Source of the DNA: Sporosarcina gallistercoris
GTDB taxonomy: Bacteria > Bacillota > Bacilli > Bacillales_A > Planococcaceae
Length of the DNA: 64,000 nucleotides
Assembly (NCBI RefSeq): GCF_014836415.1
Contig: NZ_JACSQY010000008.1
Location: 101,821-165,820 of the forward strand
Reading direction: 5' to 3'
Below the pieces are notes generated by a model. The model worked only from the letters and a program-made list of their open reading frames with translations. It was not told the origin of the DNA and did no database searches. Of this stretch, positions 8,604 to 19,656 are shown piece after piece (the first letter of the stretch is position 1; each line of letters begins with the position of its first letter). The translations under genes were made by a program, and so were the position numbers.

Positions 8604-9209
8604 ATGAACTTAATTCCTACAGTTATCGAACAGACGAATCGCGGGGAGCGTGCGTATGATATTTACTCCCGCTTACTAAAAGACCGCATTATCATGCTTG
8701 GAAGTGCAATTGACGACAACGTAGCAAACTCGATCGTCGCTCAATTACTATTCCTTGAATCTGAAGATCCAGACAAAGATATTTCCATCTATATCAACAG
8801 CCCGGGCGGCAGCATCACAGCAGGTATGGCGATCTACGATACAATGCAATACATCAAGCCGAACATCCAAACCATTTGTATCGGTATGGCCGCTTCAATG
8901 GGATCATTCCTACTTGCAGCTGGTACAAAAGGAAAACGCTATGCGCTTCCTAACGCTGAAGTTATGATTCACCAGCCACTTGGCGGCGCTCAAGGTCAAG
9001 CGACTGAAATTGAAATCGCAGCGAAGCACATTCTCTTCATCCGCGAGAAACTGAACCAGATCCTTGCTGAGCGCACAGGTCAACCGATCGAAGTGATTGA
9101 AAAAGATACGGATCGCGATAACTTCATGACCGCAGAACGTGCAAAAGAATATGGATTAATCGACCATATCATTACACGCAGCGATATGAGAGAATCCGAA
9201 GGTAAATAA
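8604..9209 (+). CDS. clpP: ATP-dependent Clp protease proteolytic subunit
   Basis: Serine peptidase that forms the two-ring ClpP barrel and works with ClpX, ClpC or ClpE ATPases. The 201-residue product has the whole catalytic triad: S98 in GMAASMG, H123 in MIHQPLGG and D172. The ring-contact SPGGSITAG follows the family. GGGAGG lies 8 nt before the ATG. It is monocistronic: a CtsR-controlled promoter upstream, a terminator downstream, and the opposing crh gene after that. Confidence 0.98.
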   Translation: MNLIPTVIEQTNRGERAYDIYSRLLKDRIIMLGSAIDDNVANSIVAQLLFLESEDPDKDISIYINSPGGSITAGMAIYDTMQYIKPNIQTICIGMAASMGSFLLAAGTKGKRYALPNAEVMIHQPLGGAQGQATEIEIAAKHILFIREKLNQILAERTGQPIEVIEKDTDRDNFMTAERAKEYGLIDHIITRSDMRESEGK

Positions 9210-9226
9210 TTTCAAGTATCACCAGT

Positions 9227-9258
9227 GGCGTCCCGTTATTTGCGGGGCGTCTTTTTTG
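9227..9258 (+). terminator. clpP terminator
   Basis: A 9-bp stem (GGCGTCCCG with CGGGGCGTC, two G-T wobbles) and 7-nt loop followed by six T, 18 nt after the clpP stop. Confidence 0.85.
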
Positions 9259-9516
9259 TTAGTTCAACCCCTGCACAAATGCGACAAGTGCTTCAGCAGC
9301 TTGTTCTTCGTCGCCGCCATCTGCGATCAAGGTAACTGTGCTGCCTTGTGCGATCGCTAAACTCATGACGCCCATTATACTCTTTGCATTCACTTGGCGC
9401 TCATCCCGTTTAACATATAAGTCCGAAGTATAGCGATTGGCCTCTTGCACAAATAATGCCGCCTGTCTTGCTTGCAAGCCAGGCTTAATCTTCACTTCAG
9501 CGGTTTTCTCTATCAT
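9259..9516 (-). CDS. crh: catabolite repression HPr-like protein Crh
   Basis: An 85-residue HPr paralogue. Position 15, the phosphorylated His in HPr, is Gln (KPGLQARQAA), while Ser46 in VNAKSIMG is kept. Crh can therefore be phosphorylated by HPrK on Ser46 but cannot act in PTS phosphotransfer, and P-Ser-Crh is a corepressor of CcpA. The ATG at 9516 fits the family length; the upstream extension to 9576 overlaps whiA and is rejected. It is 19 nt after whiA, the last gene of NUDIX-rapZ-yvcK-whiA-crh. Confidence 0.93.
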   Translation of the reverse strand: MIEKTAEVKIKPGLQARQAALFVQEANRYTSDLYVKRDERQVNAKSIMGVMSLAIAQGSTVTLIADGGDEEQAAEALVAFVQGLN

Positions 9517-9535
9517 TGCTTTCAGTCCCTTCCTT

Positions 9536-10477
9536 TTAAGTGATTCCGCCGACTCTGACTTTTTCGGCAATCTCATCGATTTTACGCAACCTGTGATTCA
9601 CGCCCGATTTACTTACAGGTCCCCCAGACACCATCTCACCTAACTCTTTCAATGTGATATCTTGATATTCCACACGTAAATGTGCAATTTCTTGCAGCCT
9701 GTCAGGTAATTGTTCCAAACCGATGGTCGATTGGATCAGTTTAATATTTTCGACTTGGCGCTGGGCTGCACTGATGGTCTTGTTCAGATTCGCAGTTTCA
9801 CAGTTCACCAGCCGATTTACACTATTTCGCATATCCCGTACAATCCTTATGTCTTCAAAACGCATGAGCGCAACATGTGCACCGATAATGCTTAAGAAAT
9901 CCGCAATCTTTTCGGCCTCTTTCAAATAGGCAACGAACCCTTTTTTACGTTCGATCGATTTGGCATTCAACTGATAATCGTTCATGAGCTCGACAAGCGC
10001 ATCCGAATGCTCGGCATACATCGAGAAGACTTCCAAGTGATAAGAGGAGGTCTCCGGATTATTCACCGAACCACCTGCAAGGAACGCTCCGCGCAAATAC
10101 GCTCGCTTGCAGCATTCATTAGGTATGATCGCTTCCGAAATGGATTGGTTGGATTGGAATGTGTTCGTCAAAATATCGAGGTCGTCCAATAATTGGCGAG
10201 CCCCTTCCCGGATCCTGCAAATATAGACGTTATTCTTTTTCAAACGCATTTTGCGTCGTACGAGCAATTCGACCTTGTGCGTGTAAAGTCTTTTCAAATT
10301 TGAATAGAGTCTTCTTGCAATCGCTGCATTTTCTGTTTGAACGTCCAAGCTAATGGTCTTATTGGAAAATGAGAGGACACCATTCATTCGAATGAAAGCA
10401 GCAACTTCCGCTTTTGTACAGCAATCATCCGCTTCGATTTGTGTCAATTCCTTTTTCGTTTCTGATGCGAAAGACAT
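9536..10477 (-). CDS. whiA: DNA-binding protein WhiA
   Basis: 313 residues. The N-terminal two-thirds is the LAGLIDADG homing-endonuclease-like fold ([35 protein letters not shown]), and the C-terminal WhiA domain carries an HTH ([30 protein letters not shown]). It controls sporulation in actinobacteria; in B. subtilis it affects cell division and chromosome segregation. AAAGGGGAG precedes the ATG. It sits between yvcK and crh in the conserved cluster. Confidence 0.95.
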   Translation of the reverse strand: MSFASETKKELTQIEADDCCTKAEVAAFIRMNGVLSFSNKTISLDVQTENAAIARRLYSNLKRLYTHKVELLVRRKMRLKKNNVYICRIREGARQLLDDLDILTNTFQSNQSISEAIIPNECCKRAYLRGAFLAGGSVNNPETSSYHLEVFSMYAEHSDALVELMNDYQLNAKSIERKKGFVAYLKEAEKIADFLSIIGAHVALMRFEDIRIVRDMRNSVNRLVNCETANLNKTISAAQRQVENIKLIQSTIGLEQLPDRLQEIAHLRVEYQDITLKELGEMVSGGPVSKSGVNHRLRKIDEIAEKVRVGGIT

Positions 10478-10502
10478 GAACTCTCCCCTTTCTCGGTGAC
10501 GA

Positions 10503-11486
10503 TCACGTCTGTTTTGTTTTGGATTCGTCTGTTATGTACGTCACGAACCATTCTGCTACTTTCTCTGCATCGTGCAATACTCGTTCATTTTCTGCGAGTG
10601 CAATGTCTTCTTGCCATATTTCGGGTACTAGCTTCTGCAATTCTTCAAGATCCCGTTCTACAGGCCATGAAGTGACCGTCTGCCCTGCTTCCGTTAAAAG
10701 CGGCATGATGTCCGTCTTATTCAGCAGTACGGCATCTAAAAACGGTTTTCCGACATGATCATATAGCGCAGCGACATGCTCGGACGCCGTATAACGGTAC
10801 GTTTCCCCTTTTTGTGTTGTTAAATTCCCTACATACACTTTACTTGCTTCACTTTTAAGAACGGCCTCCCGAATATCTTGAACAAGCAAGGACGGTAAAA
10901 TGCTCGTATACAAGCTTCCAGGTCCGATGATGATCAAATCCGCCTGCCGTATCGCATTTAATGTCTCCGGTAAAGGTTTCGCATCTTGGGGCGATAAGTA
11001 CACTTGACGTATTTTACGTGCATACATGGGAATTTTAGATTCCCCTGTCACAATCGTTCCGTCATCCAATTCCGCATGCAGTTTGATGCGTTGGTTGGCT
11101 GCCGGAAGTACTTTCCCTTTAATATTCAGTACCTGTCCTGTTTTCTTGACAGCGCTGGCAAAATCACCTGTAATATCTGTCATGGCGGCAAGCATCAGAT
11201 TCCCAAGTGAATGTCCGTGTAGATCGTCTTGCGTTGTGAAACGATACTGGAAAAGCTGCTCGATGAGAGGTTCAACATCTGAAAGCGCTGCCATCACCTT
11301 TCGGACATCACCGGGAGGCGGGATATCATACTGATCCAACAACCTCCCTGAACTCCCACCATCATCCGCAACTGTAACCACTGCAGTTAAATCGACTGGG
11401 TACTTCTTCAACCCACGAAGTAATGTCGACAACCCTGTACCGCCTCCAAACACCACAATCTTCTTGCGGCTATTGGATGGTGTCAT
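10503..11486 (-). CDS. yvcK: YvcK/MgfK-type UDP-sugar-binding protein (CofD-like)
   Basis: 327 residues of the CofD/YvcK family. The N-terminus has [18 protein letters not shown] and [12 protein letters not shown]; a middle segment has [15 protein letters not shown] and [15 protein letters not shown]. In B. subtilis YvcK binds UDP-GlcNAc, is needed for growth on gluconeogenic carbon sources, and influences cell shape. It lies 4 nt after rapZ and 25 nt before whiA. Confidence 0.93.
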   Translation of the reverse strand: MTPSNSRKKIVVFGGGTGLSTLLRGLKKYPVDLTAVVTVADDGGSSGRLLDQYDIPPPGDVRKVMAALSDVEPLIEQLFQYRFTTQDDLHGHSLGNLMLAAMTDITGDFASAVKKTGQVLNIKGKVLPAANQRIKLHAELDDGTIVTGESKIPMYARKIRQVYLSPQDAKPLPETLNAIRQADLIIIGPGSLYTSILPSLLVQDIREAVLKSEASKVYVGNLTTQKGETYRYTASEHVAALYDHVGKPFLDAVLLNKTDIMPLLTEAGQTVTSWPVERDLEELQKLVPEIWQEDIALAENERVLHDAEKVAEWFVTYITDESKTKQT

Positions 11487-11490
11487 AGCG

Positions 11491-12378
11491 TCAACCCTTT
11501 CTTTTTTCGATATGCTGATGTGTTACGTACGTTGTGTAGTCATCTTTAAACTGATTCCCGAAGTATTCCGCAAGGGTGACTGAACGGTGCTGACCACCTG
11601 TGCAGCCAAACGCAATCACCACTTGTGATTTACCTTCGTTTTTATATTGGGGAATCAGGAACTGGAATAGATCGGATAGCTTTGTAATCAAAGTCTGCGT
11701 ATCTTCCCACTTCAACACATAGTCATATACGTCTTTATCCAGCCCCGTCTGAGGACGCATTGATTCTATATAATAAGGATTCGGCAGGAAACGGACGTCA
11801 AATACGACATCTGCATCGATTGGCATTCCATGTTTAAATCCGAATGATATGAAATTCAATGTGAAATTTTCGCCTTCGCCTACTGAGAACTCTGCAATGA
11901 TTTTGTCCCTAAGTTGTTTCGGTTTCATGCGAGAGGTGTTAAAAATCGAACGTGCACGGCCTTTCACATCACTTAACAGACCTCGTTCTTTTTGAATGCC
12001 CGTTAATGGTTGTCGTCCATTCGCGAGCGGGTGGGACCTCCGTGTTTCTTTATAACGGCTCACTAATGTTTCATCATCCGCTTCAAGAAATAGGATACGA
12101 GTCGTCACATTGTCCATACGGGTCAGATTATCAATCGCATCGAGCAGAGCGTCAAATAGCCCGCCGCCGCGCGTATCGATGACAGCCGCGATTTTCGATT
12201 TTTTATCCGCAGATTTCATCATCAAATCGAGGAAAGTCACGAGCAGTTCCGGTGGTAAATTATCAATACAGTAGTAGCCCATGTCCTCAAAACTTTGCAT
12301 CGCTACGGACTTACCCGCACCCGACATGCCGGTAATAATAACCAGTTCGAGTTCCTCAGAATGTGCTTCAATTTCCAT
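11491..12378 (-). CDS. rapZ: RNase adapter / nucleotide-binding protein RapZ (YvcJ)
   Basis: 295 residues, the family's normal length. A P-loop GMSGAGKS sits near residue 17, followed by [14 protein letters not shown]; the C-terminal part has CTGGQHRSV. The E. coli homologue steers RNase E to a small RNA; B. subtilis YvcJ hydrolyses GTP and affects competence. The ATG at 12378 lies 4 nt after the NUDIX stop with AAGGTGAT at good spacing. The longer open frame to 12483 overlaps the NUDIX gene and is rejected. Confidence 0.94.
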   Translation of the reverse strand: MEIEAHSEELELVIITGMSGAGKSVAMQSFEDMGYYCIDNLPPELLVTFLDLMMKSADKKSKIAAVIDTRGGGLFDALLDAIDNLTRMDNVTTRILFLEADDETLVSRYKETRRSHPLANGRQPLTGIQKERGLLSDVKGRARSIFNTSRMKPKQLRDKIIAEFSVGEGENFTLNFISFGFKHGMPIDADVVFDVRFLPNPYYIESMRPQTGLDKDVYDYVLKWEDTQTLITKLSDLFQFLIPQYKNEGKSQVVIAFGCTGGQHRSVTLAEYFGNQFKDDYTTYVTHQHIEKRKG

Positions 12379-12382
12379 CGGT

Positions 12383-12853
12383 TCAATCACCTTCCGTAGA
12401 CATTTGAATTTTTTCTTCCAGAAGCTCAAACTCCTCTGTATACGTGAATGTCCCGTATTGAATACCAGAGCGTGAACTCGCAAATAACAAGTTGGTCCGA
12501 TCGCCTTCAGCCATTGGAAGTGTATTCAAATCTTCAATCGGATGCCATCCAAGTTCTCCTTCAATGGTCTCAGTGAGAGGTGTCCCTATGAGGTCATGGG
12601 CGATAAACGTATACAACATCCATTCATCCACAACGTCTTCACCATTACGTATGACCATGGTGAACACACCTTTAAGATGAGGATCCACAGGTTTAGCACC
12701 CGTTTCTTCCGTGAATTCACGAACTGCGGTTTCCATGATCGACTCGCCTGCATCCATCTTTCCACCAGGAGCTACATACCAGCCTCTGCGCGGTTTCTTC
12801 AATAATAAGGTTTTCCCGTCTTTCACGACGAGCAGGTTTACAATTCTTTGCAT
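12383..12853 (-). CDS. NUDIX hydrolase (YvcI-type)
   Basis: 156 residues with a complete Nudix box at about residues 31-53 ([23 protein letters not shown]). The family hydrolyses nucleoside diphosphate linked to some moiety; YvcI/MutT-like members are often annotated as 8-oxo-dGTP diphosphatase, but the substrate is not decided by sequence. It starts the NUDIX-rapZ-yvcK-whiA-crh operon; a TATACT -10-like box lies about 30 nt upstream, without a good -35. A GTGAGGAACG RBS precedes the ATG. Confidence 0.87.
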   Translation of the reverse strand: MQRIVNLLVVKDGKTLLLKKPRRGWYVAPGGKMDAGESIMETAVREFTEETGAKPVDPHLKGVFTMVIRNGEDVVDEWMLYTFIAHDLIGTPLTETIEGELGWHPIEDLNTLPMAEGDRTNLLFASSRSGIQYGTFTYTEEFELLEEKIQMSTEGD

Positions 12854-12920
12854 AAGCGTTCCTCACTTCTCTTTGTACACATATGTAATAAGTATAATCG
12901 ATTTCTTTGAAAAACGACAC

Positions 12921-12958
12921 AAAAAGAAGCTGCCGGCATGGTTCACTCCGGCAGCTTA
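12921..12958 (-). terminator. trxB terminator
   Basis: A 10-bp perfect stem AAGCTGCCGG/CCGGCAGCTT with an 11-nt loop, followed on the minus strand by CTTTTTGTG, about 110 nt after the trxB stop. Confidence 0.8.
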
Positions 12959-13064
12959 AAAGTTTATTTTAAAATAGGGGGTCAATCAACACTCTTAGTA
13001 TAACCGAACACTATTTCAGTAGCGTTACAAAATTGTTAAAGATAGGTTAAGAAAAAATTGCATC

Positions 13065-14036
<972 letters not shown>

Positions 14037-14118
14037 CTACTTCTGTTCAAATCGTATAAGGTTTCCAAGTTCCCATCAAGTTATCTGCCTGCTATCGGCT
14101 TAAGGGATCTTACGGTTT

Positions 14119-15645
14119 TCAAGAGAAGTTCGGAAGGAGCTCGAATAGCTCGCTCACATACTTGGTAAGTGTTGGTGTACTTATCCCATACAATGCAGCA
14201 AGTTTCGTTTTTGTGATCCCTTTACTACGGGATGAGTGGAACATAAAATCGACGGCTGCTGCAATCGCGTTTGGGTTTTTAAAAGGATACTGTTTCTCGA
14301 TCCCGGTTTCAAAAAGCGTAAACCACATTTGAAATAGATGAGTTCCTTCTTCATCCAGCGGATTATGCTTGGCATATAACAACTCGGTCGCCTGCATCGC
14401 ACGATTGAATGCTTGGTCCGCGATCGACTTTTCAACGAGGTTATAATCCAAACTTGAAGCGAGCACTAACTTCTCGAGATCCTCCAACTTTTCCACGTCA
14501 ATATAGGCGGGGTGTGCAACAATCTCTTGTTTATGAATGGATTTCCCTAAAAGGAAGAAGCCGAACATCCTTTCACTCACGTACTCATTGCTTATTTTAT
14601 CGAGTAGAAATTGCTTGTCCTGTGTATAGATCGATTCATCGATCTGCTGATTCGCATTGGCGTCAATCCAAGGCTCCAGACCGGCTTTTGAAGGGTCAAT
14701 TTCTATCAGTCGGCTAAATGCTGTTTCAGCCTGTTGACGGTGTCCCGAAAAGAAAGCGGATTGAGCAAGCCAAAAGAAGAATCCCGCATCCCCTTCAAAT
14801 CCTTTTTTCTGGATACTGCGTAACCAGTGATACGCTTCTTTATGATTCCCTATAAGAGCAAAAGTCGCACCTAATTTGTATCGGTTCTCAAACTGATACG
14901 GCCGTATTTTAACGAGCAAGTCAACGAGTGGCTTTAATTTCTCTTGGTCGCCTTCGTAATAGTAGAAAACTGCGAGATTACATAACGCATGGACATTGCC
15001 TTGGTCTTTCCGCAGCACATCGTACAACAGTTCCCTCGCATCAGTCGTTTCACCTCTATAGAAATAAGCGAGTGCCAAGTTGTTAAATGATGACCAGGAT
15101 TCCGGGTGATCCACGACGATGTCTTCAAGTACAGTGACGGCTTTGTCAAACTCGCCAGTTTCCATTAACCGTCTCGCTTTTTCTTGCAACAAGTGAACTT
15201 CTTCGTCTCCCTGTTGGTCATCTGCTAAAAATGCGGCTTCTTGTTCAGCAAACTCGATAATCTCTTTTGCTTCCTCTGAAAGTTCCCCTTCAGGTGCCAC
15301 ATCCATGTATTTTTCTGCGAACAACTTCGCTTCACGCAGTAATCCGAGATGGGCATGGATTTCCGCAAGGTAGAAAATCACTTCCCGATCTGTCGGCTCC
15401 AATTCGTACGCTTGAATCAGCAAATCCAATGCCTCTTCAAAACGCCCTTCCTCCATCACCATAATTCCGTATTGCATGACAATCCGATGATTATCTGGAT
15501 TCAGTTCCACCGCACGCTTCAGGTATTTCAAAGCTTCCGGAAATTGTTCTTTTTGTATCTCCGCAAGCGCTCGTTCATAATAAAAAACGCCATCTGGGAC
15601 AAATGAAATAATATTATTGTTTTTGTTTTGCTCGTTTTTATCCAA
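14119..15645 (-). CDS. tetratricopeptide-repeat protein (YvcD-type)
   Basis: 508 residues made mostly of TPR helical pairs (for example YYERALAEIQKEQFPEALKY, about residues 22-41, and WSSFNNLALAYFYRGETTDARELL). The C-terminus has a small HTH-like end (GITKTKLAALYGISTPTLTKYVSEL), suggesting a regulator. The frame is open to 15717, but the best start is TTG at 15645, 7 nt after GGAGG. It lies between the hprK-lgt-ppaX cluster and trxB, the position of yvcD in B. subtilis. The function is not known. Confidence 0.85.
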   Translation of the reverse strand: MDKNEQNKNNNIISFVPDGVFYYERALAEIQKEQFPEALKYLKRAVELNPDNHRIVMQYGIMVMEEGRFEEALDLLIQAYELEPTDREVIFYLAEIHAHLGLLREAKLFAEKYMDVAPEGELSEEAKEIIEFAEQEAAFLADDQQGDEEVHLLQEKARRLMETGEFDKAVTVLEDIVVDHPESWSSFNNLALAYFYRGETTDARELLYDVLRKDQGNVHALCNLAVFYYYEGDQEKLKPLVDLLVKIRPYQFENRYKLGATFALIGNHKEAYHWLRSIQKKGFEGDAGFFFWLAQSAFFSGHRQQAETAFSRLIEIDPSKAGLEPWIDANANQQIDESIYTQDKQFLLDKISNEYVSERMFGFFLLGKSIHKQEIVAHPAYIDVEKLEDLEKLVLASSLDYNLVEKSIADQAFNRAMQATELLYAKHNPLDEEGTHLFQMWFTLFETGIEKQYPFKNPNAIAAAVDFMFHSSRSKGITKTKLAALYGISTPTLTKYVSELFELLPNFS

Positions 15646-15658
15646 ACAGATTCCTCCG

Positions 15659-15695
15659 AAAAAACAAGAAGGAACGAGGAAAACGCTCCTTCTTG
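15659..15695 (-). terminator. terminator after the hprK-to-acyltransferase operon
   Basis: Minus strand: CAAGAAGGAGCG pairs with CGTTCCTTCTTG around a small loop, followed by six T. It ends only 5 nt before the Shine-Dalgarno sequence of the TPR gene, so it also lies in the leader of that gene. Confidence 0.8.
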
Positions 15696-15734
15696 CAATA
15701 TGACTACAGTATACCATAACTTTTTTTCCTAACG

Positions 15735-16259
15735 TTACACCTTAAGATTGTTTTCATCCCGAATCGCACGCTCTTCAGCTGTGTAAATGATCCGCACTGG
15801 ATTTCCTCCTGCAAATGCACCTGCCGGGATATCCCGGTTCACGAGCGTTGCTGCAGAAACAACCGCACCATCTCCAATTGTGACACCGGGTAAAATCGTG
15901 GAGTTCGCACCAATCATGACTTCGTCACCAATAACAACGTCACCGATTCTGTACTCGTCTATTAAATATTCGTGAGCGAGAATGGTGGAGTTGAATCCGA
16001 TAATGGTGTTTTTTCCGACGCGAATGCGCTCAGGGAACATGACATCCGGGAAAACCATGAGAGCGAATGCAGTCTGTGGACCGACTTCCATCCTGAGGAA
16101 ATTTCTATACAGCCAGTTTTTCACTTTGAAGGACGGGGTATATCGAGCGATTTGTATTACAACGAAATTTTTCATGACTTTGAAAAAAGATACGGATTTG
16201 TACAAGTTCCAAAGTGAATTCCCTTTTCCTTTCACCTGAAAGCGCTCCGTCTTTCTCAT
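15735..16259 (-). CDS. hexapeptide-repeat acyltransferase (YvoF-type)
   Basis: 174 residues with left-handed beta-helix hexapeptide repeats (IRVGKNTIIGFNSTI, DVVIGDEVMIGANSTILPGVTIGDGAVVSA). This is the acetyl- or acyl-CoA-dependent O-acyltransferase fold seen in LacA and maltose acetyltransferases. The acceptor is unknown. Its ATG overlaps the ppaX stop by 4 nt (ATGA). It is the last gene of hprK-lgt-yvoD-ppaX-yvoF, matching the B. subtilis operon order. Confidence 0.87.
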   Translation of the reverse strand: MRKTERFQVKGKGNSLWNLYKSVSFFKVMKNFVVIQIARYTPSFKVKNWLYRNFLRMEVGPQTAFALMVFPDVMFPERIRVGKNTIIGFNSTILAHEYLIDEYRIGDVVIGDEVMIGANSTILPGVTIGDGAVVSAATLVNRDIPAGAFAGGNPVRIIYTAEERAIRDENNLKV

Positions 16260-16909
16260 GTAGCCGTCACACCTACAATTTCGTAGAGATCCGAAATGTG
16301 GGTCAACATATAGTCTGGGTTAAAAGTCGAAAGAAATTCAGGTCCTTTCGCAGACCAGGCCACAGCGGCTGTCCGGACACCTGCATTTTTTCCGCCTTCA
16401 ATGTCATGAAAATTATCGCCCACCATCAGAACTTCTTCTTTTGAAGCATCCAATCGGTCAATCGCCAGTAAAAGAGGCTCCGGATCCGGCTTTGGACGTT
16501 GCACATCATCCAATCCGATAATCACTTCAAACAACTGCGTAATCCCTATTAAATCCAAACCTTTTCGAACCATATCATTTCTTTTTGTCGACACAATCGC
16601 CATCCGGATTCCATTGTTTGCTAATTGGGTCAATACTTCTGTAACACCGTCGAACTCAGCTACTAACCGATCATGGTTCGCCATATTCCATTCCCGGTAT
16701 TCTTGAATCATCACTTCCGTCTTGGAAGGATCCATCTTATTAAACGTCTCTGCCAATGTCGGTCCTAGGAATGGCAAGATTTCTTTCCGAGTGTATTGCC
16801 CGGGATAATGATTTCCAAGCAATCGCTCAAAAGACTGCATGATCAGTTCGTTCGTATCGAGTAACGTACCATCCAAGTCGAACAGTATCGTTGTAATTGG
16901 CTTATCCAT
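16256..16909 (-). CDS. ppaX: inorganic pyrophosphatase PpaX (HAD family)
   Basis: 217-residue HAD hydrolase with DLDGTLLDT near the N-terminus, the conserved Lys in the loop before RPKPDPEPL, and GDNFHDIEGG near the C-terminus. PpaX hydrolyses the pyrophosphate made when HPr kinase/phosphorylase dephosphorylates P-Ser-HPr, pushing that reaction forward. The ATG at 16909 overlaps the yvoD stop by 8 nt; AGGAGG lies 12 nt upstream. It is in the same operon as hprK, which fits the role. Confidence 0.92.
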   Translation of the reverse strand: MDKPITTILFDLDGTLLDTNELIMQSFERLLGNHYPGQYTRKEILPFLGPTLAETFNKMDPSKTEVMIQEYREWNMANHDRLVAEFDGVTEVLTQLANNGIRMAIVSTKRNDMVRKGLDLIGITQLFEVIIGLDDVQRPKPDPEPLLLAIDRLDASKEEVLMVGDNFHDIEGGKNAGVRTAAVAWSAKGPEFLSTFNPDYMLTHISDLYEIVGVTAT

Positions 16910-17867
16910 TGACAACAGTAGCCTCCTTTTCCAGTTTCTCATTCAGCTTATGTCTCCAGAAAAACGCAACTGCTATCGTCAAAACGAACGCAGTTATAAT
17001 TCGGATCAGAAGCAGTGGCCAAACTGGGATACCTAATGGGATGAACAATAACGTATCTTCTATCACTGCGTGACATGCTACTAGAAAGATGAACGAAAGC
17101 GTTGCATCCCGTTTGCTCACACCGTCTTCCTGTACCGCCTGGATCATCACACCAGCACCATACGCGAGACCGATGACAAGCCCCGCCACTAAAGTGAGCG
17201 ATGCGTTTGGCTGTACTCCAATCAGTTTCGTGACAGGTGAGAATTTAGTAGAAAACTTCTCTAAGTAATTTCGATCTTTCAAAAATTGAACGACGAGCAT
17301 CAGCGGGATGACAATGAGTGCGAGCTGTAAGACACCGAAAGATGCTTTTTGCAGCCCCAGTAAGAAGATATCCAACCAGCCTTCAGGAACTACTGAAGTT
17401 TCTGGAGCAATCCCATATTTCGCGATTTCTCCGCCGCCTCGCCAAACGAGGTTAATGACGATACCGGATAGCGCCGCCAAACCGAAACGCACGACCAACA
17501 CGATCCACAGCTTGACGCCCACTTTCAATGCAACCCCCGTTTCGATGAACAGGTTATGTGAAAAACTGAGCATCATGGCGATGATGAACACTTCTTTCAC
17601 CGTCAAATCGAGTGATAATACCCCTGCGATCCCAGCATACAAATTCAAGGCATTGCCGAGGACTAGCGGGATTGCCGCTTCTCCACTTAGTCCGAAAAGA
17701 TTCATGAATGGAGCAATCAGCTTAACAATCCAAGGTAATATAGGAGTATGCTGCAAAATCACTACGAGAATCGTGATAGGGAAAATGATTTTCCCAAGTG
17801 ACCAAGTTGTTTTTAATCCAGCCCCTAGACCGTTCTTGAGCGTGGAACTATTCGAGTTAGTTATCAT
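16902..17867 (-). CDS. nucleoside-recognition (gate) domain membrane protein (YvoD-type)
   Basis: 321 residues, highly hydrophobic with about eight membrane segments (for example IIFPITILVVILQ, VVRFGLAALSGIVINLVW, LIVIPLMLVVQFL). It belongs to the nucleoside recognition or gate-domain family, which includes spore maturation proteins SpmA/SpmB. The transported molecule is not known. It overlaps lgt by 11 nt and ppaX by 8 nt, so the operon is tightly packed and translationally coupled. Confidence 0.85.
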   Translation of the reverse strand: MITNSNSSTLKNGLGAGLKTTWSLGKIIFPITILVVILQHTPILPWIVKLIAPFMNLFGLSGEAAIPLVLGNALNLYAGIAGVLSLDLTVKEVFIIAMMLSFSHNLFIETGVALKVGVKLWIVLVVRFGLAALSGIVINLVWRGGGEIAKYGIAPETSVVPEGWLDIFLLGLQKASFGVLQLALIVIPLMLVVQFLKDRNYLEKFSTKFSPVTKLIGVQPNASLTLVAGLVIGLAYGAGVMIQAVQEDGVSKRDATLSFIFLVACHAVIEDTLLFIPLGIPVWPLLLIRIITAFVLTIAVAFFWRHKLNEKLEKEATVVNG

Positions 17868-18663
17868 TGTACCTCACATCCGATTTCATGATGAACCTGC
17901 GATAGATGAGAATTCCAAGAGCAATAAGCACCCCTATTATTGAAACTACTTGCGCTGCACGAAGTCCTCCTCCGTACAAGCTATCGGTTCTCATTCCTTC
18001 GATGAAGAAACGTCCGACGGAATACCAAATGATATAGAAGCAGAAGATTTCTCCTCGTCTCAAGTTCACTCGTCGCAGCAATAAAATGATTGCCAGACCT
18101 ACAAGATTCCACATGGACTCATATAAAAATGTCGGATGATACGTTACCCCGTCAATCGTCATCTGGTTCATGATCCAATCAGGAATAATAGTATTTTCAA
18201 GAAATGACTGAGATACCGGTCCGCCATGTGCTTCTTGGTTCATGAAGTTGCCCCAACGACCGATAATTTGACCGATGAGTAAACCAGGTGCTGTAATATC
18301 GGCCACTTTCCAGAAAGACACTCCGCGTTTTCTAGTAAAGATGACCGCTGTTATAATCGCACCGATCAAGGCACCATGGATCGCGATGCCGCCTTCCCAG
18401 ATCTTAATGATATCTCCAGGATGGTCTTTATAGAAATCCCATGAAAAGACGACATAGTAAATCCGTGCTGAAATAATGGAGATAGGGACAGCCCAAATAA
18501 GCATATCCGTTAGGAAATCAGGATGCATCTTCCGTTTCACCATTTCTTTTTGGACAAGTAAAAATGCTAAAATGATGCCCGTTGCAATTAAAATTCCATA
18601 CCAGCGAACTTCGAAAGTACCGAAAGAAAACGCAACTGGATCAATCGCCAATAATGTATTCAT
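17857..18663 (-). CDS. lgt: prolipoprotein diacylglyceryl transferase
   Basis: 268-residue integral membrane enzyme that transfers diacylglyceryl from phosphatidylglycerol to the lipobox Cys of prolipoproteins. The signature is GQIIGRWGNFMNQEAHGG, with the essential Arg in GRWGNF; IWEGGIAIHGALIG and seven membrane segments fit. It starts 3 nt after hprK. Its substrates would include PrsA encoded at 30603 in this window. Confidence 0.97.
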   Translation of the reverse strand: MNTLLAIDPVAFSFGTFEVRWYGILIATGIILAFLLVQKEMVKRKMHPDFLTDMLIWAVPISIISARIYYVVFSWDFYKDHPGDIIKIWEGGIAIHGALIGAIITAVIFTRKRGVSFWKVADITAPGLLIGQIIGRWGNFMNQEAHGGPVSQSFLENTIIPDWIMNQMTIDGVTYHPTFLYESMWNLVGLAIILLLRRVNLRRGEIFCFYIIWYSVGRFFIEGMRTDSLYGGGLRAAQVVSIIGVLIALGILIYRRFIMKSDVRYNDN

Positions 18664-18666
18664 TTA

Positions 18667-19617
18667 TCAGTGGATCCCCTTTTCTTCTGCTGCAGCCGCC
18701 TTTTGACTAATCACTGCATCCAGCTTGTTTGTAAATTCTTCAGCTGCATTAATGCCTAACGTTTTAAGACGATAATCCATTGCAGCCACCTCGATGATGA
18801 CCGATAGATTCCTGCCTGGACGGACTGGTACGACCAGCTTCGTCACTTCCGAATCCATGATCTTCAATTTGTCTTCATCGACACCTAAGCGGTCATACAT
18901 TTTCTCGGGATCCCACAGCTCCAAGTCGATGGCGAGCACAATCCGTTTGTCATCTTTTACAGAACTCGCTCCAAATAGAGTCATGATATCAATAATCCCT
19001 ACGCCTCGAATTTCTAACATATGCCGAAGCAAAGGGGGCGGACTCCCAATTAAAATATTCTTCGCAACTTCCCGGATTTCAACCGAATCATCCGCGATGA
19101 GCCGGTGACCCCGTTTCACAAGTTCGAGCGCGGTCTCACTTTTCCCGACACCACTCTTCCCTGTGATCAATACGCCGATTCCATAGACATCCACCAACAC
19201 GCCATGAAGGGTTTTCATGGGAGCTAATCGCCCCGCTATGAAATTTGTCAGCATACCCGAAAGTCTCGTTGTCGGAACATCTGCACCGAGGACGGTTATC
19301 CCCATCCGTTCTGCTGCAGCTTCAAGTTCCGGCGGCAGAGCAACACCATGCGCTAGGACAAACGCCGGTGTGTCCGGTGTGCATAACAAATTCATCCGTT
19401 CAATACGGAGTGCTTCAGGAAGCATCTCAAAAAACGAGATTTCTGTCTTTCCTAACAGTTGGATGCGTGTCCGTGTATAGAAATCGAAGTAGCCCGCCAT
19501 TTCCAGCCCTGGACGGGAAATGTCGCTGATCTCGACCGTTCTGTCGATTCCACTAGCACCCGCAAGCAATTCCAGGTCAAACCGTTCCTGTATATCTTTC
19601 ACCGTGACTCCACTCAT
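18667..19617 (-). CDS. hprK: HPr kinase/phosphorylase
   Basis: Bifunctional sensor of carbon catabolite repression that phosphorylates Ser46 of HPr and Crh with ATP or PPi, or dephosphorylates them. 316 residues: N-terminal domain, then Walker A TGKSGVGKSETALELVKRGHRLIADD (about residue 152 on) with the conserved catalytic His and Asp in the same block, and the family signature LEIRGVGIIDI. It heads the lgt-yvoD-ppaX-yvoF operon; crh is elsewhere in the window at 9259. Confidence 0.97.
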   Translation of the reverse strand: MSGVTVKDIQERFDLELLAGASGIDRTVEISDISRPGLEMAGYFDFYTRTRIQLLGKTEISFFEMLPEALRIERMNLLCTPDTPAFVLAHGVALPPELEAAAERMGITVLGADVPTTRLSGMLTNFIAGRLAPMKTLHGVLVDVYGIGVLITGKSGVGKSETALELVKRGHRLIADDSVEIREVAKNILIGSPPPLLRHMLEIRGVGIIDIMTLFGASSVKDDKRIVLAIDLELWDPEKMYDRLGVDEDKLKIMDSEVTKLVVPVRPGRNLSVIIEVAAMDYRLKTLGINAAEEFTNKLDAVISQKAAAAEEKGIH

Positions 19618-19656
19618 TAGACAGCCACCTCCATCTTCAATTGTTACCTATGCATC

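Noticed and set aside
8307..8607. Two overlapping plus-strand frames and one minus frame around tRNA-Arg
   Set aside because: They cover the tRNA gene and the clpP promoter; no RBS and no protein similarity.
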